Shown here: positions 28,209 to 36,827 of the stretch, in pieces | Layout: each line of letters begins with the position of its first letter | How positions within the stretch are numbered: position 1 is the stretch's first letter | NCBI GenBank assembly: GCA_028291765.1 | Contig: JAQGNR010000080.1 | Location: forward strand, 1 to 37,053 | Source of the DNA: Herbaspirillum sp. | GTDB lineage: Bacteria; Pseudomonadota; Gammaproteobacteria; Burkholderiales; Burkholderiaceae_D | DNA: 37,053 nucleotides | Direction: 5' to 3' | Notes under the pieces: model-generated | The model's input: the letters and a program-made list of their open reading frames with translations, nothing else | What the model was told of the DNA's origin: nothing | Databases searched by the model: none | Position numbers and translations under genes: made by a program

Positions 28209-28415
28209 TCAGGCAGGAATATCGGGTACCAATTGCATCTTGAGCAGCATGATCTGATCTTTCAATTGCAACTTACGCTTTTTCAGGCGCCGCAATTGCA
28301 GCTCTTCATGATTCACGTCGTTCATCAATACCTCGATCACTGTATCGAGGTCGCGATGCTCGATCTCCAGCTCGACGATCCGGCGCTGTATCTCTTCTCG
28401 TTGCGTAGTGGTCAT
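28209..28415 (-). CDS. YdcH/DUF465-type small coiled-coil protein
   Basis: This 68-residue highly charged helical protein (MTTTQREEIQRRIVELEIEHRDLDTVIEVL... LRRLKKRKLQLKDQIMLLK) matches the small YdcH family of unknown function, which has the typical HRDLD and LKKRKLxLKD segments. It would form a two-helix coiled coil. The start codon lies within the last unit of an 8-bp repeat array whose other copies each carry an out-of-phase or interrupted ATG, so initiation may be unusual. No clear Shine-Dalgarno is visible. It is 36 bp upstream of the helicase gene on the same strand. Confidence 0.88.
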   Translation of the reverse strand: MTTTQREEIQRRIVELEIEHRDLDTVIEVLMNDVNHEELQLRRLKKRKLQLKDQIMLLKMQLVPDIPA

Positions 28416-28442
28416 TGGGTCATTGCATCATTGCGTCATTGC
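28411..28442. repeat. Four 8-bp tandem repeats covering the YdcH-type start codon
   Basis: Units on the plus strand are GTCATTGG, GTCATTGC, ATCATTGC and GTCATTGC. On the minus strand each unit contains ATGA. The four ATGs are at 28439, 28431, 28423 and 28415. The first three open mini-frames that stop after three or four codons; the last begins the real gene. Confidence 0.85.
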
Positions 28443-28595
28443 AGAACTTTATTGAAAATAATAACAGCGGATCGTCCCGGGAGGCGATGATGCAAAGCGA
28501 TAGTTTACTCGAAAACGACGTAAAAACTGTGCCAAAACTACCCGTAGCCCCTAAGTGGCCAGCGTTATAGCAACATTGATGCGCACCGGCCGTGC

Positions 28596-29372
28596 CTATT
28601 TTTGCCCGGCAGCCTTGGCGGCGGCCTCATCGGCCGCTTTTTTGGCTGCTTTTTCGGCTGCTTTTTCGGCTTTTTTGGCGGCAACTTCCTTCTGCCGATC
28701 CTGTGCGTCTTTTACCTTCTTTTGATAGGCGGCAACATTGGCATCATGTTTTTTAGCGTCGGCTTCCTGCTGCGCGCGCACTTGCTGCATTTTCTTCTCG
28801 TGATCGGCGATGCGCTGATCCGGCGAGATCGTCGGCGCTTGCGCTCTGGCAGCGGCCTCAGCCGTGCGGCTGGCGCTATCCTCTATCTTTTTGGCGTTGT
28901 CGGCGGCATTTTTCTTTTGCTCTTCGGCGCGGCGCGGCGCATCGGCGATTTCTTGCGCACGCTGCTCTTCTAATGCCGCATCGCGATCGTCGGCGCGCGC
29001 CTGGCGTAAATAGGTATTTGCCTCAAGTTCGATATTCTTGATTTTCTTGGATTGGGTGCGGTAATCTGCCTGCACTTTTTCAAGGCAGGAGGACACAAAA
29101 AACTTCTTATAGCAGACGCGCTGATCACGGATCAATTGCACATCGATACGCTCACGCTCACTTGCAGTCGCACTCAGCGCCGCATTCGCCATCGGCACAG
29201 TCTTGATGCTGCCGGCCGGATATTGATCGAACAGCGCAGCAGTACCGGCAGGAACAGTGCTCGCAGGAACAGTACTGGCAGGGATAGTGGGCTCATTCTG
29301 TGCCGACGCAAACTGCATCGATCCGAACTGCATTAATCCCAGCAGTAGCACAATTGCCGGCAGGCGATCCAT
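28596..29372 (-). CDS. Exported Ala/Lys-rich coiled-coil protein of unknown function
   Basis: I do not recognise a named family. The 258-residue product has a signal peptide (LPAIVLLLGLMQFGSMQFASA, cleavage likely before QNEP), a repeated PASTVPASTVPAGT linker, a conserved-looking segment with two Cys (RVCYKKFFVSSCLEKVQADYR) that could form a disulfide, then a long charged helix (about 105-258) ending in Lys/Ala/Glu repeats (KAEKAAEKAAKKAADEAAAKAA). The tail resembles TolA domain II, but there is no membrane anchor or TolA C-terminal domain, so I do not call it TolA. A GTG at 29390 could add six residues. It follows zapE on the same strand behind a repeat-rich leader. Confidence 0.8.
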   Translation of the reverse strand: MDRLPAIVLLLGLMQFGSMQFASAQNEPTIPASTVPASTVPAGTAALFDQYPAGSIKTVPMANAALSATASERERIDVQLIRDQRVCYKKFFVSSCLEKVQADYRTQSKKIKNIELEANTYLRQARADDRDAALEEQRAQEIADAPRRAEEQKKNAADNAKKIEDSASRTAEAAARAQAPTISPDQRIADHEKKMQQVRAQQEADAKKHDANVAAYQKKVKDAQDRQKEVAAKKAEKAAEKAAKKAADEAAAKAAGQK

Positions 29373-29390
29373 TTTCAAATCAAAATTCAC

Positions 29391-29475
29391 TGTTTTATCC
29401 GTTCTTATCCGGTTTTGTCCCGTTTTTTTCCGCTTGATCCCGTTTTTTTCCCGCTTGATCCCGCTTCCTCATCCG
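29391..29475. repeat. Phased T-tract repeats between zapE and the exported protein gene
   Basis: About nine units of roughly 10 bp, each ending in TCC or TCCC, fill the gap. Within them a 20-21 bp unit (TCCCGTTTTTTTCCGCTTGA) occurs twice and starts a third time at 29459. T7 tracts at 29423-29429 and 29443-29449 are 20 bp apart, two helical turns, which could bend the DNA. Confidence 0.75.
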
Positions 29476-29477
29476 AT

Positions 29478-30575
29478 TCACGTCATCGAAGCCGCGACAT
29501 CGCGCCGCTCAGAATCCATATATTCGCGCGATTGCATTTCTATGATACGGGAAACAGCCCGCTGAAACTCATTTGCCAGCGGACCGACAGTATACAGCGC
29601 ATCCGGCTCGACTTCGGCGGACATAATCAATTTCACCTTGTGATCGTAAAACACGTCGATCAGCCAGGTAAAGCGGCGCGCCTCGGAGGACATCGCAACC
29701 GACATTTGCGGAATGCTCGATAGCACCACGGTCTTGAAACGACTCGCAATTTCCAGGTAATCGTTTTGCGAGCGCGGACCACCGCACAAGGTAGCAAAAT
29801 CGAACCAGATTGCAGTACCGGCGCGGCGCAAGGCGCGGATCTCGCGCGCTTCAATATGCACGCGCGGGTCTTCGTCGGCGGTTTCCGCCACGCTGGCAAA
29901 TGCATCACGCAACGCCTTATCGGTGACGGCATTTAACGGTGTGTGATAAATCTCGACTTGTTCCAGAGCGCGCTTGCGATAATCGATGCCGGCATCGATA
30001 TTCATGATATCCATATTGTCTTTAAGCAATTGAATTGTCGGCAACAGGCGGTCGCGATGCAGGCCCTCCGGATACAACAGATCCGGATCGTAATTCGATG
30101 TCATGACGAAAGAGACGCCGCTATCGAACAAGGGCTTGAGCAAATTGTAGAGAATCATCGCATCGGCAATATCGGACACATGAAATTCGTCGAAGCAGAT
30201 CAGACGATATTTTCTGGCGATCCTGCGCGCAACATCGTCCAGCGGATTCGCCACATTTTTCACTTCATCCAGCTCTCGATGCACTTCCCGCATGAATTCA
30301 TGGAAATGCACGCGTGTCTTGCGCACCAGCGGCACGACCGAATAAAAACTATCCATCAAAAACGATTTGCCGCGCCCGACGCCACCCCACAAATACACGC
30401 CGCGCGGCACATCCGGACGCATGACCAGACGCTTGAGCGAATTCGAACGCTGCGCTTTGTATTCGCGCCACTCTTCATAAGAACGTTGCAGGCGATCGAT
30501 GGCCTGCAGTTGCGCCGCATCGGATTGGTAACCACGCTCGGACAACGCGTGCGCATAAAACTCGCGGACATCCAT
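29478..30575 (-). CDS. zapE: Cell division ATPase ZapE (AFG1/LACE1 family)
   Basis: This 365-residue AAA-type ATPase is of the ZapE family, which in E. coli affects FtsZ-ring stability under stress. It shows Walker A (YLWGGVGRGKSFLMDSFY), HFHEFMREVHREL, Walker B (RLICFDEFHVSDIADAMIL), the sensor-like FVMTSNYDPDLLYPEGLHRDRLLPTI, and WFDFATLCGGPRSQNDYLEIA with FTWLIDVFYDHKVKLIMSAE. I use the ATG at 30575; an in-frame TTG at 30584 sits too close to the GGGGAAG site. It lies downstream of the odhL terminator, a placement common in beta-proteobacteria. Confidence 0.94.
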   Translation of the reverse strand: MDVREFYAHALSERGYQSDAAQLQAIDRLQRSYEEWREYKAQRSNSLKRLVMRPDVPRGVYLWGGVGRGKSFLMDSFYSVVPLVRKTRVHFHEFMREVHRELDEVKNVANPLDDVARRIARKYRLICFDEFHVSDIADAMILYNLLKPLFDSGVSFVMTSNYDPDLLYPEGLHRDRLLPTIQLLKDNMDIMNIDAGIDYRKRALEQVEIYHTPLNAVTDKALRDAFASVAETADEDPRVHIEAREIRALRRAGTAIWFDFATLCGGPRSQNDYLEIASRFKTVVLSSIPQMSVAMSSEARRFTWLIDVFYDHKVKLIMSAEVEPDALYTVGPLANEFQRAVSRIIEMQSREYMDSERRDVAASMT

Positions 30576-30601
30576 CTTGCTCAATCGACTTCCCCAGGCA
30601 G

Positions 30602-30630
30602 AAAAAAATGGGCGGGCTAATTGCCCGCCC
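30602..30630 (-). terminator. Intrinsic terminator after odhL
   Basis: GGGCGGGC (30610-30617) pairs perfectly with GCCCGCCC (30623-30630) around a 5-nt loop. On the minus strand the stem is followed by ATTTTTTT. It is about 40 bp past the odhL stop and ends the gltA-odh region. Confidence 0.92.
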
Positions 30631-30670
30631 CATCAACACACGCTATTAAAGCAACATTATTAAAGCAACA

Positions 30671-32098
30671 TTAAAAATTCAATGCGCGCTTATCAACAGC
30701 CAATGCTGCTTCCTTGGTTGCCTCGGACAACGATGGATGCGCATGGCAGATGCGTGCGATGTCTTCCGAGGATGCACGGAATTCCATCGCCATGACTGCC
30801 TCGGCGATCAATTCGGAGGCCATCGGTCCGACAATATGCACGCCCAGTACTTCGTCGGTCTTGGCATCGGCCAGCACTTTAACCATGCCGGAGGTATCGC
30901 CCAATGCGCGCGCGCGGCCGTTTGCCAGGAACGGGAAAGTACCTGCTTTATAGGCGACGCCCTCGGCTTTCAATTGCTGCTCGGTCTTGCCGACCGAGGC
31001 GATTTCAGGCGAAGTATAAATGACCGAAGGCACCGTGTTGAAGTTGACATGGCCGTGTTGGCCGGCGATCCGTTCAGCCACCGCAACGCCTTCTTCTTCC
31101 GCCTTGTGCGCCAGCATCGGGCCGCGCACCACATCGCCGATCGCCCAGACATTCGGCAGATTGGATTTGCAATCGCCATCGACTGCAACGAAACCGCGCT
31201 CATCGAGCTTCAAGCCAACGCCTTCGGCGTTCAGTCCAGTGGTATTCGGGATACGGCCGATCGAGACGATCAGCTTGTCGAAGACGACTTTGTGCGCCGC
31301 GCCGGCAGCATCGACATAGTCGACAGCAACGTCTTTCTTGCCCACTTTGATATCGCCGATTTTGACGCCCAGCGTCACCGTCAGGCCTTGCTTGGCCAAC
31401 AGTTTTTGCGCTTCCTTTGCGATTTGCTCATCGACTGCGCCAAGAAAAGTCGGCAACACTTCCAGTATGGTCACTTCCGCACCGAGGCGGCGCCAGACGC
31501 TACCCATCTCCAGACCGATCACACCGGCGCCGATGACGCCGAGTTTCTTCGGCACTTCGGTGATGGCCAATGCACCGCTATTGGATAAAATCAGCGATTC
31601 ATCGAACGCCGCGCCAGGCAGCGCCCGCGCATTGGAGCCGGTCGCCACGATGACGTGTTTGGCGATAAGGACTTCTTCAGCCGCGCCCACGACCTTGATT
31701 TCGTAGCCGCTGGCATCGGCCTTGGTGAACGAACCGCGGCCATGAAAAAATGCGACCTTGTTTTTTTTAAAAAGATACTGGACGCCATCATTATTCTGTT
31801 TGACGACATTGTCCTTGCGCGCCAGCATTTGCGGCAGATTCAGAGTCAAGCCTTTGACATCGATGCCATGCTCGGCGAATGCATGTCCGGCATGCTCGAA
31901 ATGTTCGGACGATTGCAGCAAAGCCTTGGATGGAATGCAGCCGACATTAGTGCAAGTACCGCCCAGCGCCGGGCCGCCCTTATCGTTTTTCCATTCGTCG
32001 ATACAGGCAGTATTAAAACCCAGCTGGGCCGCGCGAATCGCCGCGATATAGCCGCCGGGACCGCCGCCGATGACTACCACATCAAAATTCTTGCTCAT
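30671..32098 (-). CDS. odhL: Dihydrolipoyl dehydrogenase (E3) of 2-oxoglutarate dehydrogenase
   Basis: This is the E3 flavoprotein that reoxidises dihydrolipoyl groups and makes NADH. The 475-residue protein has the FAD-binding [17 protein letters not shown], the redox disulfide in [13 protein letters not shown] (C49, C54), the NAD-binding [24 protein letters not shown], the second FAD motif [21 protein letters not shown], and the catalytic His-Glu pair in [14 protein letters not shown]. It begins at 32098 with GAGGAATAACC upstream. It is third in the odhA-odhB-odhL series and is separated from odhB by a strong hairpin. lpdA is an equivalent symbol. Confidence 0.97.
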   Translation of the reverse strand: MSKNFDVVVIGGGPGGYIAAIRAAQLGFNTACIDEWKNDKGGPALGGTCTNVGCIPSKALLQSSEHFEHAGHAFAEHGIDVKGLTLNLPQMLARKDNVVKQNNDGVQYLFKKNKVAFFHGRGSFTKADASGYEIKVVGAAEEVLIAKHVIVATGSNARALPGAAFDESLILSNSGALAITEVPKKLGVIGAGVIGLEMGSVWRRLGAEVTILEVLPTFLGAVDEQIAKEAQKLLAKQGLTVTLGVKIGDIKVGKKDVAVDYVDAAGAAHKVVFDKLIVSIGRIPNTTGLNAEGVGLKLDERGFVAVDGDCKSNLPNVWAIGDVVRGPMLAHKAEEEGVAVAERIAGQHGHVNFNTVPSVIYTSPEIASVGKTEQQLKAEGVAYKAGTFPFLANGRARALGDTSGMVKVLADAKTDEVLGVHIVGPMASELIAEAVMAMEFRASSEDIARICHAHPSLSEATKEAALAVDKRALNF

Positions 32099-32172
32099 GG
32101 TTATTCCTCAGATTGTTACTGCATGCACATGACCGGGTACGCAAAAGCACACCTCGGCATCGCGCCAAAATG

Positions 32173-32219
32173 AAAACGCAGAGCAAGGAGAATCGAACTG
32201 CTTCTCCGCTTGCTCTGCG
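32173..32219 (-). terminator. Strong hairpin between odhB and odhL (attenuator-like)
   Basis: An 11-bp outer stem (32177-32187 with 32209-32219) continues into GAGAA/TTCTC around a 9-nt loop. On the minus strand it is followed by TTTTCATTTT. It looks like a terminator inside the operon, so odhL may be partly terminated, separately promoted or set at a different level. Confidence 0.75.
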
Positions 32220-32248
32220 CCGTTATCTATTTTTCTCGAAAATGACGA

Positions 32249-33502
32249 TTACAAATCCAGCAACAGACGGGCCGGATCTTCCAGTGCATCCTTGATTGCG
32301 ACCAGGCTCAGAACCGCTTCGCGACCATCGATGATGCGGTGATCGTAAGACAGTGCAAAGTAGTTCATCGGCCGCACCACGACCTGGCCGTTTTCAACCA
32401 CGGCGCGCTCCTTGGTGGCATGAATGCCCAGAATCGCCGATTGCGGTGGATTGATAATCGGAGTCGACAGCATCGAACCGAAAGTACCGCCGTTGGACAC
32501 AGTGAAAGTGCCGCCAGTCATTTCTTCCAGCGACAACTTGCCGTCGCGCGCCTTGACGCCGAATTCGCCGATCTTCTTCTCGATATCGGCAATCGACATC
32601 TGATCCGCATCGCGCAATACCGGCACCACCAGACCGCGCGGCGAACCGACCGCCACGCCGACATCGAAGTAACCGTGGTACACGATGTCATTGCCGTCCA
32701 CCGATGCATTGACGATCGGATATTTTTTCAATGCCGCAACCACCGCCTTGACGAAGAACGACATGAAACCCAGTTTCACGCCATGCTCTTTTTCGAATTT
32801 ATCTTTGTATTTATTGCGCAGATCGATCACCGGCTGCATATTGACTTCATTGAATGTCGTCAGAATGGCGTTAGTGGATTGCGATTGCAGCAGGCGCTCG
32901 GCAACGCGTGCGCGCAAACGGCTCATCGGTACGCGTTCTTCAGGACGGCCACCCTGCACTGCCGCCGGCGCATTAACCGATTGCAACACCGCTTTGGCCG
33001 GTGCTGCCGGTGCTGCCGGCATCGTCAATGTATTGAGGACATCGCCCTTGGTAACCCGGCCGTCTTTGCCGGTACCGCTGACTTGCGAGACGCTCAGGTT
33101 ATTGTCGGCCAGTATCTTAGCGGCGGCAGGCATTGCAATCGCAGCTGCGGCGCCTGCAGCCTTCGGTGCCAATTCCGGCGCAGCGCTTGGTGTGGGCGCA
33201 TTGCTGCTTGGCTGCTGCACCGGCAAGGCGCTCACTTCCAGCGGACTGACCTTGGCCGCAGCATCGGTATCGATCAATGCGATCACTTGCTCGGCGACGA
33301 CAGTAGCGCCGTCCGGAGCGATAATTTGGGTAATGATCCCGGCCTGCGGCGCCGGCAATTCCAGCACGACTTTGTCGGTTTCGACATCGATCATATTTTC
33401 ATCGCGGGCAACTGGCTCACCGACTTTTTTATGCCATTGCAGCAACGTGGCTTCTGCGACAGATTCCGATAACTGGGGGACTTTAACTTCAATGATTGCC
33501 AT
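32249..33502 (-). CDS. odhB: Dihydrolipoamide succinyltransferase (E2) of 2-oxoglutarate dehydrogenase
   Basis: E2 transfers the succinyl group from lipoate to CoA and is the core of the complex. The 417-residue protein has one lipoyl domain with the lipoylated Lys in [11 protein letters not shown] (K44), an Ala/Pro linker, a peripheral-subunit-binding domain ([26 protein letters not shown]), a second Ala/Pro linker, and the catalytic domain from [19 protein letters not shown] to [32 protein letters not shown] (catalytic His and Asp in HRIIDG). The start ATG has GGAGAATTAC upstream. It lies 121 bp after odhA; that gap holds a GC-rich hairpin and 11-bp repeats. Also called sucB. Confidence 0.98.
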   Translation of the reverse strand: MAIIEVKVPQLSESVAEATLLQWHKKVGEPVARDENMIDVETDKVVLELPAPQAGIITQIIAPDGATVVAEQVIALIDTDAAAKVSPLEVSALPVQQPSSNAPTPSAAPELAPKAAGAAAAIAMPAAAKILADNNLSVSQVSGTGKDGRVTKGDVLNTLTMPAAPAAPAKAVLQSVNAPAAVQGGRPEERVPMSRLRARVAERLLQSQSTNAILTTFNEVNMQPVIDLRNKYKDKFEKEHGVKLGFMSFFVKAVVAALKKYPIVNASVDGNDIVYHGYFDVGVAVGSPRGLVVPVLRDADQMSIADIEKKIGEFGVKARDGKLSLEEMTGGTFTVSNGGTFGSMLSTPIINPPQSAILGIHATKERAVVENGQVVVRPMNYFALSYDHRIIDGREAVLSLVAIKDALEDPARLLLDL

Positions 33503-33531
33503 GTAATTCTCCGTTCTGGTTGTTCGCTAAA

Positions 33532-33556
33532 CGCGCTCCCGCCCTCGCGGGGCGCG
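33532..33556 (-). other. GC-rich hairpin in the odhA-odhB gap
   Basis: CGCGC and CCCGC pair with GCGGG and GCGCG around a CCTC loop, with one bulged base. No U-tract follows, so this is more likely an mRNA-stability or processing element than a terminator. It lies 30 bp upstream of the odhB start. Confidence 0.6.
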
Positions 33557-33562
33557 CTGAAT

Positions 33563-33595
33563 TAGATTTCGCTTGAATTTCGCTTAGATTTCGCA
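33563..33595. repeat. Three 11-bp tandem repeats in the odhA-odhB gap
   Basis: TAGATTTCGCT, TGAATTTCGCT and TAGATTTCGCA follow each other in exact register next to the GC-rich hairpin. Confidence 0.8.
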
Positions 33596-33623
33596 CAGGA
33601 AGCTCAAACGGGTTTCAAGCCGC

Positions 33624-36488
33624 TTACTTCGACAATACAAAGCCTTTCAGTTTTGCAAATGCCGTATCGAGCAAGGCCTTTTGCTGCGCATAATGCTTGT
33701 CGTAATAACCGACCGCAGGCGAAGCACTGGCAGGACGACCGGAGTAAGCCAGTTTCTGGCCATCGGTCAGATTTTCAAAGATATTGTGCTGGATTTGCAG
33801 CCATGCGCCTTGATTTTGCGGCTCATCCTGGGTCCATACCAGTTCGTTGAAATTCGGGAATTGCTTGAGAACCGAAGCGAACGCCTTGTGCGGGAACGGA
33901 TACAACTGTTCGAGACGGATGATCGCTGTGTCGCTTTGACCACGCTCTTTACGCGCATTGACCAGATCGTAATAAACCTTGCCCGAACAGGCGACGATAC
34001 GCTTGACCTTTTTCGGATCGATCTTGTCATCGACTTCACCGATGACGGTCTGGAACGAACCCTTGGCCAGATCGGCCAGGGGCGAACCTGCATCCTTGTT
34101 ACGCAGCAGCGACTTCGGCGTCATGATGATCAACGGCTTGCGGAACAGACGGATCATCTGGCGGCGCAATACGTGGAAAATCTGGGCCGCGCTGGTCGGT
34201 TGCACCACTTGCATATTGTTATCTGCGCACAATTGCAGGAAACGCTCCAGACGCGCCGATGAGTGTTCCGGGCCTTGGCCTTCGTAACCATGCGGCAGCA
34301 TCAGCGTCAGACCGGATGCGCGACCCCATTTCACTTCGCCGGAGCTGATGAATTGGTCGATGACGACTTGCGCGCCGTTGGCGAAGTCGCCGAACTGCGC
34401 TTCCCAGATGGTCAGGGTATTCGGTTCTGCTGTCGAATAGCCGTATTCGAAACCGAGCACCGCTTCTTCCGACAGCACTGAGTCGATGACATCGAACGGG
34501 GCTTGATTGTCAGTCACATTTTTCAACGGCACATAAGTACCCGCATCCCAACGCTCGCGGTTTTGATCATGCAGCACCGCATGACGATGCACAAAGGTGC
34601 CGCGGCCGGAGTCCTGGCCGGCCAGACGGATCGCATAACCGGAGGTCACCAGCGACGCATAAGCCAGATGTTCGCCCATGCCCCAATCCAGATTGATCTC
34701 GCCGCGGCCCATTGCGGCGCGATCGTCCAGCACCTTATTGACCAGCGCATGCGCTTTGAAGCCATCGGGGACAGTGGTGATGCGTGTGGACAGACGTTTG
34801 AGCTCGGTCAGCGGCACAGCGGTATCGGCCGTGTCGGTCCATTTGCGATTGAGGAACGGCAGCCAGTCCACTGCATACTTGCTTTTGAAGTTCGACAGCA
34901 CTGGATCGACCGTATGCTTGCCGGCATCCATCGCATCGCGGAATTCTTTGACCATCCGGTCGCCGCCGTCTTCCGGCAGGAGTTGCTGCACGATCAACTT
35001 GTCGGCATACAGCTTGCGTGTGCCTGGATGCGCTGCGATTTTCTTGTACATCAGCGGCTGCGTCAGCGCCGGCGTATCTTGTTCGTTATGACCCAGTTTG
35101 CGGAAGCAAATGATGTCGACCACGATGTCTTTTTTGAATTCGACACGGTAATCGAGCGCAATTTGCGTGGCGAACACCACCGCTTCAGGATCGTCGGCGT
35201 TGACATGCAATACCGGCGCTTCGATCATCTTGACCACGTCCGAGCAATACAGCGTCGAGCGCGTATCACGGGGATCCGAAGTGGTGAAACCGATCTGATT
35301 GTTAATCACGATATGCACGGTGCCGCCAGTGCTGTAACCGCGTGTTTGCGCCAGATTCAAGGTTTCCATCACAACGCCCTGGCCTGCGAATGCCGCATCG
35401 CCGTGCACCAGGATCGGCAATACTTGCGAGCCGTCCTTGTCGCCGCGGCGTTCCATCCGCGCCTTGACCGAACCTTCGACCACAGGGTTGACGATTTCCA
35501 GATGCGATGGATTGAACGCCAGCGACAAATGGACCGGGCCGCCCGGGGTGCTGATATCGGAAGAAAAGCCTTGGTGATACTTGACGTCGCCGGACGGCAA
35601 ATCCTCGCCATGCTTGCCTTCGAATTCGGCAAACAGTTCCTCCGGCGTTTTGCCGAGGATATTGACCAGCACGTTCAGGCGGCCGCGATGGGCCATGCCG
35701 ATCACGATTTCCTGCACGCCCTTTTCGCCGGCGCGTTGAATGGTTTCATCCAACGATGCGATAAAGCTTTCGCCGCCTTCCAGCGAGAAACGCTTTTGGC
35801 CGACGTACTTTGTATGCAGATAACGCTCCAGACCTTCCGAAGCAGTCAGGCGTTCGAGAATGTGCTTTTTCTTTTCGGGCGAAAAATTAGGTGTGGCGCG
35901 GGTCGATTCCAGGCGCTCCTGGATCCAGCGCACTTCAGCAGGATCGCTGACGTACATGAACTCGGCGCCGATCGAACGGGTATAAGTGTCGCGCAGTGCT
36001 TGCAGCAAGTCGCGTAAAGTCGCGGTCTCGCCACCGAAGAAGGTGTGGCTGATATTGAATACGATGTCCATGTCGGCATCGCTGAAGCCGTAAAAACCCG
36101 GATCGAGTTCTGGGATCTCCGGACGTTCCTGACGTTGCAACGGGTCCAGATTGGCGAAACGCGAACCCAGCTCACGGTAATTGGCGATCAACTGCGTCGC
36201 GGCAACGCGCTTGCGGCCCATTTCGGCATCGACCGATGCGACCACCGTGCGGATCGTGCCTTGCTTGGCGCGTTCGGCAAACGAGGCGATTACCGGTGCA
36301 TGCGCAACGTCAGGCTTGTCGGAACCGTCGACGGCAGGGACGTGCTGCACGGCATCGAAATATGCGCGCCAGCTATCAGTGACAGAACCAGGATTATTGA
36401 GATAAGACTCGTACAATTCTTCAATGTACGGTGCGTTCCCACCAGAGAGGTAGGAATTTGAATTGTACTGCTCGTATTGCTGCGTCAT
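33624..36488 (-). CDS. odhA: 2-oxoglutarate dehydrogenase E1 component
   Basis: This is the thiamine-diphosphate-dependent decarboxylase of the TCA cycle. The 954-residue length is typical. It starts with the E2-binding arm (NAPYIEELYESYLNNPGSV). Further along come RFSLEGGESFIASLDE, GMAHRGRLNVLVNILGK, FSSDISTPGGPVHLSLAFNPSHLEIVNPVVEG, the cofactor region HGDAAFAGQGVVMETLNL with INNQIGFTTSDP, LGHNEQDTPALTQPLMYK, and the C-terminal LPHGYEGQGPEHSSARLERFLQL. The ATG at 36488 follows an AGGTGAG ribosome site; a GTG at 36497 is also in frame but lies within that site. It is transcribed toward odhB, downstream of gltA. Also called sucA. Confidence 0.98.
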   Translation of the reverse strand: MTQQYEQYNSNSYLSGGNAPYIEELYESYLNNPGSVTDSWRAYFDAVQHVPAVDGSDKPDVAHAPVIASFAERAKQGTIRTVVASVDAEMGRKRVAATQLIANYRELGSRFANLDPLQRQERPEIPELDPGFYGFSDADMDIVFNISHTFFGGETATLRDLLQALRDTYTRSIGAEFMYVSDPAEVRWIQERLESTRATPNFSPEKKKHILERLTASEGLERYLHTKYVGQKRFSLEGGESFIASLDETIQRAGEKGVQEIVIGMAHRGRLNVLVNILGKTPEELFAEFEGKHGEDLPSGDVKYHQGFSSDISTPGGPVHLSLAFNPSHLEIVNPVVEGSVKARMERRGDKDGSQVLPILVHGDAAFAGQGVVMETLNLAQTRGYSTGGTVHIVINNQIGFTTSDPRDTRSTLYCSDVVKMIEAPVLHVNADDPEAVVFATQIALDYRVEFKKDIVVDIICFRKLGHNEQDTPALTQPLMYKKIAAHPGTRKLYADKLIVQQLLPEDGGDRMVKEFRDAMDAGKHTVDPVLSNFKSKYAVDWLPFLNRKWTDTADTAVPLTELKRLSTRITTVPDGFKAHALVNKVLDDRAAMGRGEINLDWGMGEHLAYASLVTSGYAIRLAGQDSGRGTFVHRHAVLHDQNRERWDAGTYVPLKNVTDNQAPFDVIDSVLSEEAVLGFEYGYSTAEPNTLTIWEAQFGDFANGAQVVIDQFISSGEVKWGRASGLTLMLPHGYEGQGPEHSSARLERFLQLCADNNMQVVQPTSAAQIFHVLRRQMIRLFRKPLIIMTPKSLLRNKDAGSPLADLAKGSFQTVIGEVDDKIDPKKVKRIVACSGKVYYDLVNARKERGQSDTAIIRLEQLYPFPHKAFASVLKQFPNFNELVWTQDEPQNQGAWLQIQHNIFENLTDGQKLAYSGRPASASPAVGYYDKHYAQQKALLDTAFAKLKGFVLSK

Positions 36489-36626
36489 ATTGCTCACCTG
36501 TCTTCGCGTTTCGCGAGATTAGCGGGTTAATCTAACCTTCCGCGACACGGCCTGACCGGTAAGCGGATTGCACATCAAGTTGTGGGGAAGGCCCAATGCC
36601 GTTCGATGAATTGCACGGCAGGTCGA

Positions 36627-36632
36627 ATTATA
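36627..36632 (-). promoter_or_regulatory. Candidate -10 box for odhA
   Basis: A perfect TATAAT on the minus strand lies about 140 nt upstream of the odhA start. The matching -35 region (CTTTTT or GCTTTT) is poor, so an activator or another promoter may be involved. Confidence 0.35.
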
Positions 36633-36763
36633 TCTGCTTATGCGGAAGAAAAAAGCGAAACATTACTTTTACGTGATTCGGCAATAACCTGCGTCAATTC
36701 ATCGCAAATAATAATTGCCATTAATGCATCATTTTTTGCCGTTTGGAATCGCAAAAAGGCCTG

Positions 36764-36803
36764 AAAAATAAAAAATGCCGTTCAGCTTTTGACTGAACGG
36801 CAT
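36764..36803 (-). terminator. Intrinsic terminator after gltA
   Basis: ATGCCGTTCAG (36775-36785) pairs perfectly with CTGAACGGCAT (36793-36803) around a 7-nt loop. On the minus strand the stem is followed by TTTTTATTTTT. It is 25 bp past the gltA stop, so gltA and odhA are largely separate transcripts. Confidence 0.93.
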
Positions 36804-36827
36804 CTCGATTTCATTTTTGAAATGTTT

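Larger units (their letters stand above)
36489..36827. other. Intergenic region between gltA and odhA (339 bp)
   Basis: No gene is supported. It contains the gltA terminator at its right end, an AT-rich stretch (36640-36770) that probably holds the odhA promoter, and a leader of roughly 130 nt before odhA. Confidence 0.6.

Noticed and set aside
28596..29372. Calling the Ala/Lys-rich exported protein TolA
   Set aside because: Only the low-complexity tail resembles TolA domain II. The membrane anchor, TolA C-terminal domain and tol-pal neighbours are missing.
32339..33472. 377-codon open frame on the plus strand, antisense to odhB
   Set aside because: It is a shadow of the E2 gene; Arg/His/Cys-rich, with no domain seen.
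34503..36017. 504-codon open frame on the plus strand, antisense to odhA
   Set aside because: It is fully opposite the strongly conserved E1 gene, with typical shadow-frame composition and no supporting ribosome site or domain.
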